64,000 bases of DNA, from assembly GCA_002964805.2 (NCBI GenBank), contig PUDQ02000010.1, forward strand, positions 2,852,001 through 2,916,000. The letters run 5' to 3'. The notes under the pieces were generated by a model. That model saw only the letters and a program-made list of their open reading frames with translations, was not told the origin of the DNA and made no database searches. Made by a program: the position numbers and the translations under genes. Shown here piece after piece: positions 43,579 to 55,078 of the stretch (its first letter is position 1; each line of letters begins with the position of its first letter). The DNA comes from Trametes villosa. Taxonomy: Eukaryota; Basidiomycota; Agaricomycetes; Polyporales; Polyporaceae.

Positions 43579-45748
43579 TCATGTGTTTGGCTGGTCGGCG
43601 AGCAGTCTGTCTATGATGCCCGTGTCAACTGGGATGTTGGCTTTTGCGAGGTACTCGTCATTCCTTCCGAGAAGATCAGTTTCCTATACCAGATTGATGC
43701 AGGGTCAAGTACATACCAGAACTGGCAGTATCGATGGCGGGCATTGTCAGTGAGTAGGTGCGTACTGAACAAGAGACCGGGCTACTTACCTTCGAGTAGT
43801 GCCTTGTCCCCGAATCGCACCTATACGACGTCGCATCAATACGGCTTCACACGATCTTAACGCAAAGCTCACTCACAGGATGGTGACGACCCGCTCGCCG
43901 TTGCTCCAGCCCATCTTCTTTACAAGCTTGATACACGCAACAACGTTGCACGCGCTGCTGGAGCCAAGGAAGAGCCCGTCGTTGTGCACCAGGTAGCGTG
44001 ACATAGCTACGGCTTCCGCATCGGACACTCTGCGCTCGCGTGAGACAATGCGCTTTGTGTAAACGAGAGACTTCGTACCGGAATGCGTCGTCGATGATCG
44101 GGAGGGCGAGCTCGAAGTTGTGCGTCAACCTGTTGATACCGCTGCATCGCATACGCACGCGTCAGCAAGCCACACACAACACTACCGTCTCAAGAACTCA
44201 CATGCCCTCCACGACAGTGTCGACCTGGTGCCGCCTCTTCGTGCCCTCGGCCTCCTTGCGGTCGAACATCACGCCGTGCTTGACCTTGTTGTACAGCCCA
44301 CTGCCTTCGGGGTCGGAGAGTGCCACGAGGAGGTCCTTTTTCTTTGACTTCAGGTATTGGCCTGTCCCCGCGATGGTACCACCGGTGCCCGCTCCGGAGA
44401 CGAACGCGTCGATCCATCCGCTTGTCTGCCGCCAGATCTCCGGGCCTGTCCCGTCGTAATGCGCATAGTAGTTGCTCCTGTTCTACAGGAAATACGCAGA
44501 CGTGAGCTCTGGCTGAGGCCTGCAGCAGTGTAATGCGCACATACCTCGAACTGGTCTGCGTAGAAGCCGCGCGGCTTCAAGGCGAACTCGCGCTCCTCCT
44601 TGGGGCTCATTAACGCGTTATCGGCGAGCGCGTCGTCTGCAGTGGTCGTGACTACAACGGATGACGTCGCAGTCGGTATAAGATGCCCTCGGTGCGTCTG
44701 CGATGGGTGTGCAGGGTCTGGTTCGGAGCCAAAGTTTTGGGCACGCTCGCGCGCCAGGTTCTAGGTGACAATGAGATGAATGCTGGTTCCCCTTCGTGAC
44801 ACAGATAGCACGTACTACAAACTGTCACGTAGATCGCACGTCAGGTATGTTGGTTCTAGAGTAGCCGGCGCACACATACCTGCTTTTTGTCCACAATGCT
44901 CGCCGGACGGACGCGTTCTACATGCGCGCCGAGGGCAAGCAGCGCTTTTACCTTCTCCTCTGCGACGTCATCTGGCATGATGATCGCTGGACGGACATGA
45001 GCACACAGTCGAGAGGGTCAACACGCGCTCACATACTGGCTTCATATCCCCTGAGTTTCGGTTATGAGCTGAGAACCTCAGGCAGTCATGAAACCTACCT
45101 TGCACGAGCAATAGTGGCAATGGAGATACCGGTAGAGCCCACCGTGCCCTCAAATATGCGGGAGCCAGTGTGGGGGTGTAATAGGCCGCGCTCTTCTGCG
45201 TCTTCGATCACTAGAAGTGCGACATATATGAAACGGAGAGTACGTCGACGTCATGTATGAGGAACGTACTTCGCAAAGCCACACGATCCTTCACGCTTCC
45301 TCCGGGATTCATGAACTGACCGTATGCGGGTTAACTCCGCGACTGGGACCATGGTACACAGACGATCGAATTACCTCCGCCTTGCCTAGGATCTCTACGC
45401 CTAGTGCATCGCTGAGTGACTTGATCTTCACCAGGGGCGTGTTGCCTACACACCAATACGATGCACGCGAGGGCAGCGACCATTTAGCGTTAGCAAACAC
45501 GCGTGCGGGGAACGCGTGTAGTACGAACCAATTAAGCCCGTGACGCCTTCTACCACTTCATCGCTTCGCAGTTCAATAGGACGCGGCTCGAAGGTAAGTT
45601 CAGCGCGTTTCCGCTTCCTGTCTTGGTAGTAGCTGATGACCGAGGTGGTTGTGAGAGAAAGTGCGAGACCGATGAGGGCGCCGTAGAAGAGGTATCTATT
45701 GGACGATCTCGAGGGAAGCTTGACGAGCAGAAAGCGTGGCAGATGCAT
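43579..45748 (-). CDS. membrane-anchored cysteine synthase (PLP-dependent, CBS/OASS family) with micro-exons
   Basis: Fourteen exons (45748-45529, 45445-45375, 45315-45270, 45210-45099, 45050-45037, 44986-44880, 44821-44816, 44760-44545, 44482-44202, 44141-44079, 44029-43877, 43820-43790, 43721-43717, 43663-43579) close to 469 residues. The family makes cysteine from O-acetylserine (or a similar activated serine) and sulfide. Residues ~15-38 are a TM anchor, as in the mitochondrial-outer-membrane fungal form. NTPLVKIKSL, MNPGGSVKDR with PLP lysine Lys106, EGTVGSTGISIA, TIIMPDD and the glycine loop SGAGTGGTIAGTG are intact; a low-complexity loop lies before FYADQFENRSNYYAHY. Exons 5, 7 and 13 are only 14, 6 and 5 nt, yet each supplies residues I expect in the family (RGYEA-T, F-V, F-W) and has good splice sites. 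The last intron uses an AAG acceptor. Confidence 0.88.
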
Positions 45749-46498
45749 GAAGCAGGAGAGACACCAAAGAAATAAACAAACCAGCTGAATTATACAGCAG
45801 GCCGTCGAGTACAAAATCAAAGTGCTTGCAGGTTTGCACCTGCACGCGAGCAGATGAGGTCATATCTCCCATAAAGAGCGTAATCTAATCTACAGTACGT
45901 ACATGGGGTTAGGGTTGGGACAATGCAGCGACCGCAAAAAGGCCCGCCCAGCCCGAGGGCCGAAGCGGGACAGGAAAATATTGAGACGGTGCATGAGCCG
46001 AAGCCCATACAAACCGCGAGGCCCCCCTGAGGACAAGGTCGCCGTGCTATGAGAGGCCCCCACGGCCCACGGACCCTGGTACGTGAAGGGGCTCGTGCCA
46101 TCAAGGTAAGTATGAGGTGCCCAGATGTCTCCAGCCGGCTTATATACCACGCCCAGGACGCACGGGCCACCCGCTTGAGGGCAGGCACATTGTCCCATCA
46201 GACCGCGCGGTGCGCGCGCCGGTGCTGTCGGTTAACGTACGACTATGCAGCAGCATATGCTCGCGCGGGCCTGCGCTCTGTGGCCGCTATCGTCGCCGCC
46301 GCTGTCGAGTGCGCGGCCGCGGATTGCGCGATCGTGGTTGTCCTCCACACCGCCATGTGCAGCGCGAAGCACGACCCCGTTCCGGATGTGAGAGCGCCTC
46401 AAATACCACGCACGACCCGTCTAATCATCCCGTTCCTCGCCTCCCACTAACACCCACGCCCGGACACCGACGCGCTGCATACCCGTCCGATTTGAAAC
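45749..46498. other. divergent promoter region, cysteine synthase and CoA-binding protein
   Basis: About 750 bases without a convincing gene. One short GGGGTTAGGGTTGGG word (~45906) is telomere-like but isolated. The right half is pyrimidine-rich and leads into the next gene. Confidence 0.45.
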
Positions 46499-47098
46499 AT
46501 GTCCAGCCTCGTTGAAGTGCAGAAGAAGTTCCTGTCCTCCCCGAAGTACGCCGTCGTTGGCGCTTCGAAGGACCAGTCCAAGTACGGCACCAAGGTGGGC
46601 TCTCTAGATGCTTCATGGGATGTATATAGATGTATTCACACCACCATGTAGGTTCTGAAGTGGTACCAGGCGCGAAGCAAGGACGTCACTCCCGTTCACC
46701 CGGTAGGTTCTTTAGATACACCCCGCGATCCCATCCCTGGCTCACGACCCGACGCAGAAAGAGGATGAGCTCGAGGGCCTGAAGACGATCCGCGCTATCA
46801 GTGACCTCCCCGCCCCGACGGAGACGTCTATCAGCATCATCACCCCTCCGAAGGTACATCGCCTTATCATCCTCCCCTGCTCGTGATTCTATTGCTAATG
46901 CTCGTCCCACGTCAGGTGACGCTCGGCGTCCTCGAGCAGGCCAAGGCCCTCAACATCCCCGCCCTCTGGCTGCAGCCGGGCGCGGAGGACGCCGCGGTCA
47001 TCTCCTACGTCAAGGAGAACGGCCTGGAGGACAAGGTCATCTACGGCGGCCCGTGCATCCTCGTCGAGGGCGATGGCATCATCCAGAGCCTCCTCTGA
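46499..47098 (+). CDS. small CoA-binding domain protein (YccU/CoA_binding_2 family)
   Basis: Four exons (46499-46594, 46652-46702, 46758-46853, 46916-47098) give 141 residues, the usual size of this Rossmann-fold family. Visible are YAVVGASKDQSKYGTK (glycine-rich first strand and helix), VLKWYQ, TPVHP, a central ISDLPAPTETSISIITPP, and NIPALWLQPGAED followed by the IYGGPCILVEGDG end. Family members bind CoA in vitro, but their biological role is unknown. The intron phases are all 0 and the gene appears intact. An ATG with AAAC context starts the frame. Confidence 0.88.
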
Positions 47099-48486
47099 GT
47101 ACGCGGGTGCCAAGGCAGATGGATATGGATAAGTACTAGCGTGTAGGAACGGGAACGGAAGCGGATGTATTAACAGTAAGCTGTACACCATATCTGTTCA
47201 TATGCTTTCACCATCGGCGCGCTGTGGGAGCTTGCATCTTGTTCCCCAGGGCCTGGGGTAACATCTCCGCACTGTGTGGCTGTCGCCACAGGTCATCGGG
47301 TAGTCAGAGATGAATTTAGCGCCCACTTTGTGGCGGTGGTGGCGGTGCTTTGTACTACAGGACCTTGGCGTTTTGGTGAGTTGTGGCGACATATGGCAGC
47401 ATGTACCGGAGTGTGATGGCGCTTTGACATCGCAGTCATATGCGCAGGGATAATTATATGGCGCCCAATACGCACCCCGCTCTGGAAAAGGGTTCTTTCT
47501 CGAAGAAATTTAGTAATCCTGACCGTCCCGACAACTTGAATGACCGGGAGGCTGAGCTTGGTGTTTACTCGTGTTCTCCCTCACTTATAGCCACATGACA
47601 GAGCAAGCCCTATGCCACTCCCAAGAATCTGACTTCTAATATTCGGTGCACACTACAGCGCCGAGATACAGCGCCGGGATCCACGCCCAGCGCCGACTGT
47701 CAATAAGTGTATCCGTCCCGCCTTAACACCCGGACACACCGCCCACCTCGAGCGCCCGATCCAACGCCACACCGCGCCCTTAACTCAATATGTACCGCCC
47801 ATCCGCGGACACGGAGACAACGCTGCCGCAGACCCACAGCGGACGCCCGAGGTTCCCCCTCCGTCCCACTCCCCTGGGACCGGGTCCTACGCTGCGCAGC
47901 CTCAGCTCCCACCGCCCACCGATACGGACACTACAGCATACGTTCCGCAGCTGCGGGACGTCCAAATGCGGGCTCACCGCGGCACAGGCCCCGGGCTGAG
48001 GGAAGACGTGCCGCAGACACGGCACTGGCACAGACCTCAGGCCTCAAGGAAGACACGTCGCAGGCACAGCGAAGCAGCACCCAGGCACCGGGCGCGGTAG
48101 GACATATCTGGGCTCACCTGAGAAACCAGCTGGGAGCAGCTGCACAGCACCGCGCGCACTGGCGCCGCACACGTCCACGTCCACACTGCAGAGTCCAGGG
48201 TATCGAAAATAGCAATGGGGTCCTCCTTACACAGCACGTCACGAATACAGCAACGAGGCGCGTGTGCGGGCATTAGAGCATCACAGGTAGGCGTGGGTAG
48301 TGCGAGCGAGCGAGCATGTCGAGTCCTAAGAAAGCGTCCAGTAGAGCAGCCACCCCCTCTGTCTCCATCTCCGATCCTCCAGCCTAGATCCTCCATGCCC
48401 GGGCGGCAGCGACGTGGTGTGTATATGCGTAGGTGTGCGAGAGCGAGCGAGCGTGAAAACGTGGATCGTGCGCGGGGCGGAGACGC
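47099..48486. other. 1.4-kb convergent intergenic stretch
   Basis: No convincing gene. Between about 47985 and 48080 there are two imperfect ~45-bp copies of a motif GGAAGACRYGYCGCAG, with a related word near 47830; this gives the region a low-complexity CAGAC/GCAGG texture. The left part is AT-richer and probably holds the CoA-binding gene's 3' end. Confidence 0.4.
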
Positions 48487-50503
48487 TCATGCGAGGAACG
48501 CGCAGCCGGAGAGGACGCCGGCGAGGAGCGTCGCGGCGGTGAACAGCACGCCGGTGTTCGCGGAGAGCGCTGCCGGGGCGGCGTTCGACGTCCCGTTCGA
48601 GCCTGCGATACGAAGCATCGTCAGCGGAGACGCAGTAGGGAGGTCTGAACGAAATGGCTCACCTGAGCCGGAGCCCGAGCCCGAGGAGGGCAGCGGGTCG
48701 ACGCCGCTAGTGATGGTCGGCGCGCCGGGGATGTTCGTGGGCGTGCCTGTGGTGGTCGATACAGAAGCGGGCGGGTGGCCGATAATAGTAGAGAACAACG
48801 TGGGGTCGACAGTCGGGAGGGAGAGCGATATGGATACAGCAGATGGTGATACAACAACAGATGATGGAGATAGAGGAGACGAAGAAGATTGAGCTTGTCA
48901 AATTCACGCTAATGCCTGACGGCGAGCAAAAAAGGACACGCACCGGAGGAGCCGCCCGCAGCGTTGGAGAGCTCGGCGAAGCCGACTGCGGGAGGGTTCG
49001 CGCGGAAGACACTGTACACGTTTTTCTGCGAACGGACGGGACCACATGATCAGCCAGTCTACCTTTGAGCGCGCTCGCTACGCAGGAATACTCACCAGGA
49101 AGGTGTCGCCAACGACCCAGGTCGGGTTGCCGCCTCCACCAGTGACGTCGGAACCCTGGGTGAGGTCAAAGATGCCACCAACACACTCGTTCTGGGAGAT
49201 GCGGCCGAGGTTCATGTCCGCAGTGCTGATGGGCCACGACTTGCCGCCGAACGCGAACGACACCTGCACGTCCGTGGTACACGCTGCGGACGGAAACCGC
49301 TATTAATATCCAGCGCCGGCACGGAAATAGCTGGGTACCCACGGAATTGCCAGAAGCCCTGCATGCTGGCGACGGGGTGCGCCCCAGGGATCGCCCCGTA
49401 GATGGCGTTCACCGCGTCGGTCGGTCCACCGACGAGCGTCGTGCCGGTGTCGATGGCGGAGAGGGCGGCGTCGCCTCCGGGGATGGAGACAGACTTTCCT
49501 TGGACGGTGGCGCCTAAACAAAAGATGGTGTAAGGTTTCAGTGATCGACACGACACTGACCGTCAACAGCTGCGCCTGATGAACTGAACGTACCCGTCAT
49601 TGTGAGCATCCAGAACGTCGGACTTGCGGCGTTCGTGAGCGGGATGAACTCAATGTCTCCCGTGAACAGCGTGCTGTTCGTCCCGCCGAGGGTCATCACA
49701 CCGCCAAACTGCTCGTCCGGGGGGTTCGTGTCGTCCAGGTGACGGTCCAGCCAGAATGAGATCTCGGGGCTGGAGAACTGCCCGTCGTTGACAAGCGCCT
49801 CCCAGAAGGGGACAGCGTTTGTGGACGCGAGCGCCTTGAAGGCCAAACCCATGATACCCGAGACGTCGCCATCAAGGAGACCGGTGGTCATGTCCTCGAC
49901 GAGCAGGAAGTTCTGGGGGTTGACGTTGAAACCGGCCATGGAGACGGTGTCTGAGACCAGGATGCCGGCGACCTGTCCGCTACCATATCGTATACGGACG
50001 GACTGGGAGTTCCCGCTCGCGCTCTTGATCTGCTGGATGGACGAGGACTGGGTGGTGTCGAACGGTGGTGTCTGGCCACATGAAAGGCAGTTTGTGGCGG
50101 GGACCCAGAGGTCAGAGGAGCCGGTGTCCAGCACGACCTTGAACGTCTGTGGCGGGGTGCCTATTTGGACGGTGCCAATGTAAGACGAATCCGAGCCCTG
50201 CCATTGCCAAGGCGGTTGAGAGGTTGGCGCGCTTGGCTGAAATACAAGGAGACGCACCTGGTCGATGATGTTCACACCAACGGTCTGCCCTGCACGCCTG
50301 GAGAGCGTTGCGTTTGAGGGGGCCCAGCCATACTTTGAGCGGAGGTGATCGGCGTGGAAGGCAAAACGTTCGATGGGCGCGTCATGGTTGCCCGATCGGC
50401 GGCTGAGAGGTACATGCAGCGGGGGCGGGACGAAGAGCGGGTTTGCGACGACGCTAGCGACGAGAGCAAGGAGGGGGAGGAGGGCAGAGGATATGTGGGT
50501 CAT
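48487..50503 (-). CDS. GPI-anchored pepsin-like aspartic protease (A01)
   Basis: Seven exons (50503-50258, 50197-49594, 49513-49343, 49283-49096, 49025-48944, 48893-48663, 48602-48487) encode 545 residues. A signal peptide (1-~20) and propeptide precede the mature enzyme. Both catalytic motifs are intact: D106-T-G-S in IGTPPQTFKVVLDTGSSDLW and D305-T-G-T-T. The YGSG flap, FGGVMTLGG, the CTTDV...C disulfide pair and VVGDTFLKNVYSVF complete the fold. A Ser/Thr/Pro-rich stalk (~405-500) leads to an Asn/Gly/Ala omega region and a C-terminal hydrophobic tail typical of GPI signals, so it should sit on the plasma membrane or cell wall (yapsin-like). Exon 6 uses an AAG acceptor. It contrasts with the catalytically altered relative at 5.3-7.6 kb. 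Confidence 0.9.
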
Positions 50504-51105
50504 GGCGAGAGCGAAGGAAAGGGACGCGCTGGGCGTCGGGGCGGGGAGGTATAAGAACGGAATGGGAAGGAGAGACAGTGGCGCAGGGGGCCGAGTCGGG
50601 CTGGGAGCGAGTGCAGTGGCTCCGGGGTCACACAGTCACGAATGGCTGACAATTGCAAGGCCGCGACGGTCAATAAGGCCCGAATGTCCCGGGCGTTCAG
50701 AACGGGGCTGTACCACTCACAAGCAGTCGAGAGAAGGCAGCTGCGGACGGGCAGGGAAGAGGCTCGGAGGGAGGCTCGTTGTGCACGCCCGTGCCATGAT
50801 ATACCGCCCCCGCATCAGCGTGCCCACGCCCAGCTTCCTTGGCGATTAGCCCAAGAATCCAAGCCTACCTGATCTCCCTTAGCCCTTGTTAGAGTCGCGA
50901 TCAAGCCGCATTTGAAACAATAGCACCGTGGCGCTTACCGGGGTTAGCCCTCCTTACATCCCGGATAGGCGCCCTCGCACTGTAATCTTTTATCGCTTCG
51001 GTCACGCGCCGCTCCAGAGTCAGTCGGACCGCCATCTTTGCCTCCTCCAGCTGCTTTCTCCTTTCCACTCGCTACGCTTGGCACACCACAACTGCAGCAG
51101 ACAAG
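50504..51105. other. divergent promoter region, protease and eIF2alpha
   Basis: About 600 bases between divergent starts. A GGTATAAGAA word at ~50549-50558 could serve as a weak TATA element in either direction. No gene is seen. Confidence 0.45.
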
Positions 51106-52507
51106 ATGCGTTACTACGAGCCTCGCTATCCGGAGGTCGACGAGCTCGTCATGGTGCAAGTGCGCCAGATCGCCGAGATGGGTGCCTATGTCAAACTCGT
51201 ATGTCCTCCCGCTCGCGGAAGCATATTTGCACCCACTCACCAGGCCTGTCCAAGTAGCTCGAGTACGACAACATCGAGGGCATGATTCTGCTTTCCGAGC
51301 TCTCCAGGAGACGTATCCGATCGATCCAGAAGCTCATCCGTGTCGGCCGCAACGAAGTCGTCGTCGTCCTCCGAGTCGACAAGGAGAAGGGTCCGTCCTC
51401 CAACAAACTCGCCGGTATGAGCAGCATATTGACCTGTACCTTCTGCAGGTTACATTGATCTGTCAAAACGCCGAGTCTCGCCCGAGGACATCGTCAAATG
51501 CGAGGAGCGCTACATGAAGTCCAAGACGGTCGCCTCCATCATGCGGCACGTCGCCTCCAAGATCCCCTCCGTCGACGGCGAGCCGCTCTCGGGCGAGGAG
51601 GCGAAGCAGGCCGCCGCGGACGCCGCCGAGGCGAAGCGCTCCCGCCGCGCCGCGAAAAAGGAGGGCCACGAGGAGGACCTGCCCGACGAGAACGCCGGCG
51701 CGGGCGGCGCGAACGAGGAGGCACGCCTCGAGCAGCTCTACGAGCAGATCGCGTGGCCGCTCAGCCGGAAATACGGCCACACATACGATGCGTTCAAGCT
51801 CGCCCTCACGTGCGTTCCCTCCCCCATCACCCCCTCCCCTTTTGGGCCCCCATCTGCTCGTCCTGCGGGCAGTGCTGACATGTACCGCCCGCACACAGCG
51901 AGCCCGACGTCGTCTTCTCCTCGCTGCCCGCGCCGGTCCCGCAGGGCGTGCTGAACATCCTCACCTCCACGATCGCGCGGCGGCTCACGCCGCAGCCGAT
52001 CAAGCTGCGTGCGGACATCGAGCTCACCTGCTACACCCCCGCCGGGATCGACGCGATCAAGAAGGCGCTCCGCGCGGGCGAGGCGCAGAGCAACGAGGCC
52101 GTGCCCATCAAGGCGAAGCTCGTCGCGCCCCCGCTCTACGTCCTCAGCACGAACGCTACGGATAAGGTGCGTGCACTCACCAACTTGATGAGTGTTTTGT
52201 CGTGTGTGCCGGGAACTGACGTGCGGTGGCTGTGTTGTGTAGTACGCTGCGGTGGACAGGCTCGAGCGGGCAATCGAGTCGATCCAGTCGACGATCGAGG
52301 ACCAGGGTGGTTCGCTGGTCGTCAAGATGAAGGTACGCCCTCCTCAGCATGCCCCGTCCCGATGCGCCTCTGACATGCACTCTACTTCCCTCCCAGCCAA
52401 AAGCCGTCTCGGAGACGGAAGAGCAGGACCTCGCGCAGCTCATGGCCAAGGCCGGCCAGGAGAACGAAGAGGTGTCCGGCGACGAGGACGACGAGGAGGC
52501 GATCTGA
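51106..52507 (+). CDS. SUI2: translation initiation factor eIF2 alpha subunit
   Basis: Six exons (51106-51198, 51258-51390, 51449-51809, 51899-52166, 52243-52332, 52397-52507) give 351 residues. eIF2alpha with eIF2beta/gamma delivers initiator tRNA to the 40S ribosome and is inhibited when Gcn2-type kinases phosphorylate the conserved serine. The S1 domain reads [20 protein letters not shown], and the phospho-site loop [13 protein letters not shown] is conserved, with Ser47 here matching Ser51 of animals. The helical domain carries an extra Ala/Lys/Glu-rich insert of about 45 residues (~120-165) before [11 protein letters not shown]. The C-terminal domain has [19 protein letters not shown] and the protein ends in an acidic tail. 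It is therefore longer than yeast (304) or human (315) proteins. Confidence 0.95.
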
Positions 52508-52956
52508 TGCGGAGGCGGATAGAAAATGTACGACTGACGATCCGGGCCCTGGCGCCTGCACCCACCCACTGTATCCCTCTTGCTCTGATGTGTATGTATC
52601 TCTACTGTACCGTCGGCCGAGCTGAGAAACCACTTACCTCATCTGCGTCGGCGAGGACGTGCGTGCGAGCGGCGTACGTCACGAAGCACCCTGAGGGAGC
52701 TGCTCGATCGCTCGATCGGTCGTGGTGGCCGTGCGCACGTCAGGCGAAATGAAGCGTGTATGCAGGATGCAAGGCGAAAGGAACTATGTCACATAATGAT
52801 ATACCTACAGATGATAGCGCGCGCGAGCACTGTTTTGGGGGGCCCACCCCGCGAACCAAGTCGAGGGCCTGTATACACACGATTACCCTCTCCGGTAATG
52901 TACGTCTATGATCGTCTATGGGGGCCAATATCGCAATCTGGAGCCGGTCGCAGTCA
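52508..52956. other. convergent 3' region
   Basis: About 450 bases between the converging eIF2alpha and carrier stop codons. It includes paired CGATCG words near 52705 and no gene that I can recognise. Confidence 0.5.
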
Positions 52957-54250
52957 TTATACGTCGTTGTGCAGCAGTCGACTCGCAAGCTCAAAGCCGA
53001 GGAACGTCGCGCCGTTCGCGAACGGCGACCTGCAATGTAAGCGTTCAGCACGGTCACTCCAGCACCGCAAAAACATGACGTGACGTACCGGATGAGCGTC
53101 GGACCCAATCCGCGCGTAAACGCAGAGAAGCCCTCCGTGCGCCACACCGTGCGCACGCAGTCCAGCGTCGACTTGTACTTCTGCCCCGTCGAGGGCGAGA
53201 AGCCGTCGGTCTGCATCCGGCTCTTGATCATGTCGATCGGGTATATCACCGCCCACAGCTGCCGCGCCCCCACCACGTCAGCACACACGCGCCTCGAAGC
53301 TTGAGGTCCAGGTAATGGAAGGGCACGTACAGCATAGCCCGCAGCGGCACCGAAAAGGACGGCGTTCGCCGGGTTGACCTCGTCGCGGCGGATGCCCTTG
53401 CGCGCGATGTGGCGCTGCATGAGCTTCTCGTACGCCCAGAAGTAGATGCCGTAGCCGGTCGCCTCGCGCCAGAGCGTCACGACTTGGCCCTTGTAGATAC
53501 CCGCGATACCATGCGACGTCCAGATTTTCTTCATGGCGTCGAACGGACCCGCGTACACCGGGTTAGTCGCCGACTGTGTCTGCAGACCTAAGACATACGC
53601 GCGAAGGTTTAGCGGCTGGGACGGACGAGGGTAGAAGGGGCAGGGGATGGGGGGACGTACGGATGCGGATGTGCTCAACGGGGCCGGAGACGACACCGTT
53701 CGCGAGGCCGGCAAACACACCCGAGACGAACAGCTGTCCGCTCCCGAGAGCCATGCCGTCCGCGCCCCCGCGTCCATTCAGCACGTTTTGCCGCGCGAAG
53801 TAGCGCTTCGAGTACTCGAGCGCGCCGAACTGGATCGACACGCACACGCCGATGCCCAGGAGCGGGGTCAGCGTGCCCTGCGCCAGGCGAGCCGCGCGTC
53901 AGCGCTGTGCGAAGGCAGCAAGCGTCGGAGCGCACCAAACCTTGTAGAATGCGAGCGGGCCCTCGTTCTTGAGGATGCCGCCGGCGCAGTGCATCATGCC
54001 GGAGTACGTGCCAGCAGGCGCGGTCTGCATGCGCTGGTGACGAGAAGGCGCGTCAGGACCCGGTTCTGCGCCTGATAAGAACGTGTAGAAACGCACCACT
54101 TTCACGATGTCGAACGGCTGCCCGACTAGCACCTGTTCATGCGCAGCGCCCCGGGTGAGTCGGAGGTACGGGGCGGGTGAGAATGCTCGTGCGCACCTGG
54201 GCGATGCCTCCTGCCGTCCCCGCGGTGAGGTCCTTCACAGTCTTCGACAT
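52957..54250 (-). CDS. mitochondrial carrier family protein (YMC1/carnitine-ornithine branch)
   Basis: Seven exons (54250-54197, 54132-54097, 54033-53941, 53877-53661, 53587-53331, 53258-53089, 53029-52957) give 299 residues, the standard six-helix carrier length. The three family repeats are present: QPFDIVKVRMQT, GPVEHIRIRLQT (Gly-Pro-Val-Glu variant) and YPIDMIKSRMQT, matching the P-x-[DE]-x-x-[KR] signature at the end of odd helices. TAGGIAQ near the N-terminus and LWREATGYGIYFWAYE in the fourth helix resemble the YMC1/AGC-like amino acid and carnitine/ornithine branch of the inner mitochondrial membrane. The transported substrate cannot be fixed from sequence. The start ATG is immediately followed by SKTVKDL, as in relatives. 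Confidence 0.9.
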
Positions 54251-54835
54251 GGCTCTGGTCTCTAGGTGCTAGCGCGGAAAAAATGGGCCGAGGTGGAGGA
54301 GCGAGCGCAGAAAGCGAGAGGCCTATCGAGTCACGGACGGACGCCGGCGAGCAGAACTTGGGCGCAAGATGTGGGGAAAGCACCGCGCCAGCCAATCAGC
54401 GTGCTCGAACTAAACTTTCCGCGGCGCGCTTGCAGATAAGATAAGATTGGGCCGACGCGCGCACTCAGCGAGCGCCCCTCCGCCGCCGCGAGCAGGTGTG
54501 GCAGGACGTTTCAGAGCCTACTCAATATTTTTGGGTATTCTGAGACAGAGAAAATGCGTATGATAAAAATCGACAGTGGGATAAACACTTCAAGGAGGCG
54601 AAAGGCGACAGGGAAGGCCCCACGGGGGACGGGCGCGTAGGCGGTAAAAGTATGCGGAGGTCCGCGAGACGATACATAGAGAATACGGCGCATGCGCATG
54701 GATAACATATACAACAGAACGAACATTAGAGTCCCACCGCCCGTAATCTGCGAGAGTCCGCTCCCTCAGCGGGGACTGATCCTACAATGCATGGTGCCTC
54801 CACTGGAGGCGATCGTCGTCGTCCCTCGCCGCCTC
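54251..54835. other. intergenic, no gene seen
   Basis: About 585 bases between two minus-strand genes. The middle (54500-54730) is AT-richer (TATTTTTGGGTATTC, GATAAAAATC) and probably the 3' flank of the small gene to the right; the left 150 bases should be the carrier promoter. Confidence 0.45.
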
Positions 54836-55078
54836 TCACAGCTTCCCCTTCGTCCTCCTCTCTGGTGATCTCCCCGCCGTGTTCCATCGCTTCGGGTTCG
54901 TGTACTGCTCCCTGGCTTTTGCGTCCGCCGCCCGCCACTTCTGCTGCGACTCCGGGGACTCGCGCAACCATGCCTGCGCGATAGCTTGCGCGGGCGTGAG
55001 GGGGCTGCGCGGCGGGGTCTGTGTGCGCTGCGTTGTGGGTCGCTGTGGGCGTGTAGGCGGGGAGGGATCTGATGGCAT
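54836..55078 (-). CDS. possible 80-residue basic protein
   Basis: A minus-strand frame of 80 residues begins at an ATG placed directly after a good acceptor (CGCGCAG), with a plausible 66-nt 5'-UTR intron (donor GTATGC at 55144, branch CTGAC). The TTATATAA box at 55197-55204 lies upstream. Residues 1-30 are Pro/Thr-rich. Residues ~30-70 are Trp/Lys/Gln-rich (AIAQAWLRESPESQQKWRAA) and helical, faintly like the second half of an HMG-type domain, though too short to assign. The C-terminus is basic. Combined promoter, intron and composition make a gene likely but unproven. Confidence 0.42.
   Translation of the reverse strand: MPSDPSPPTRPQRPTTQRTQTPPRSPLTPAQAIAQAWLRESPESQQKWRAADAKAREQYTNPKRWNTAGRSPERRTKGKL

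Noticed and set aside
45903..45920. telomere-like GGGGTTAGGGTTGGG
   Set aside because: Only about one and a half TTAGGG units, inside a gene-rich region; no array.
47707..48276. 189-codon plus-strand frame
   Set aside because: Lies in a low-complexity CAGAC/GCAGG region with internal imperfect repeats; no motif, and no splice structure.
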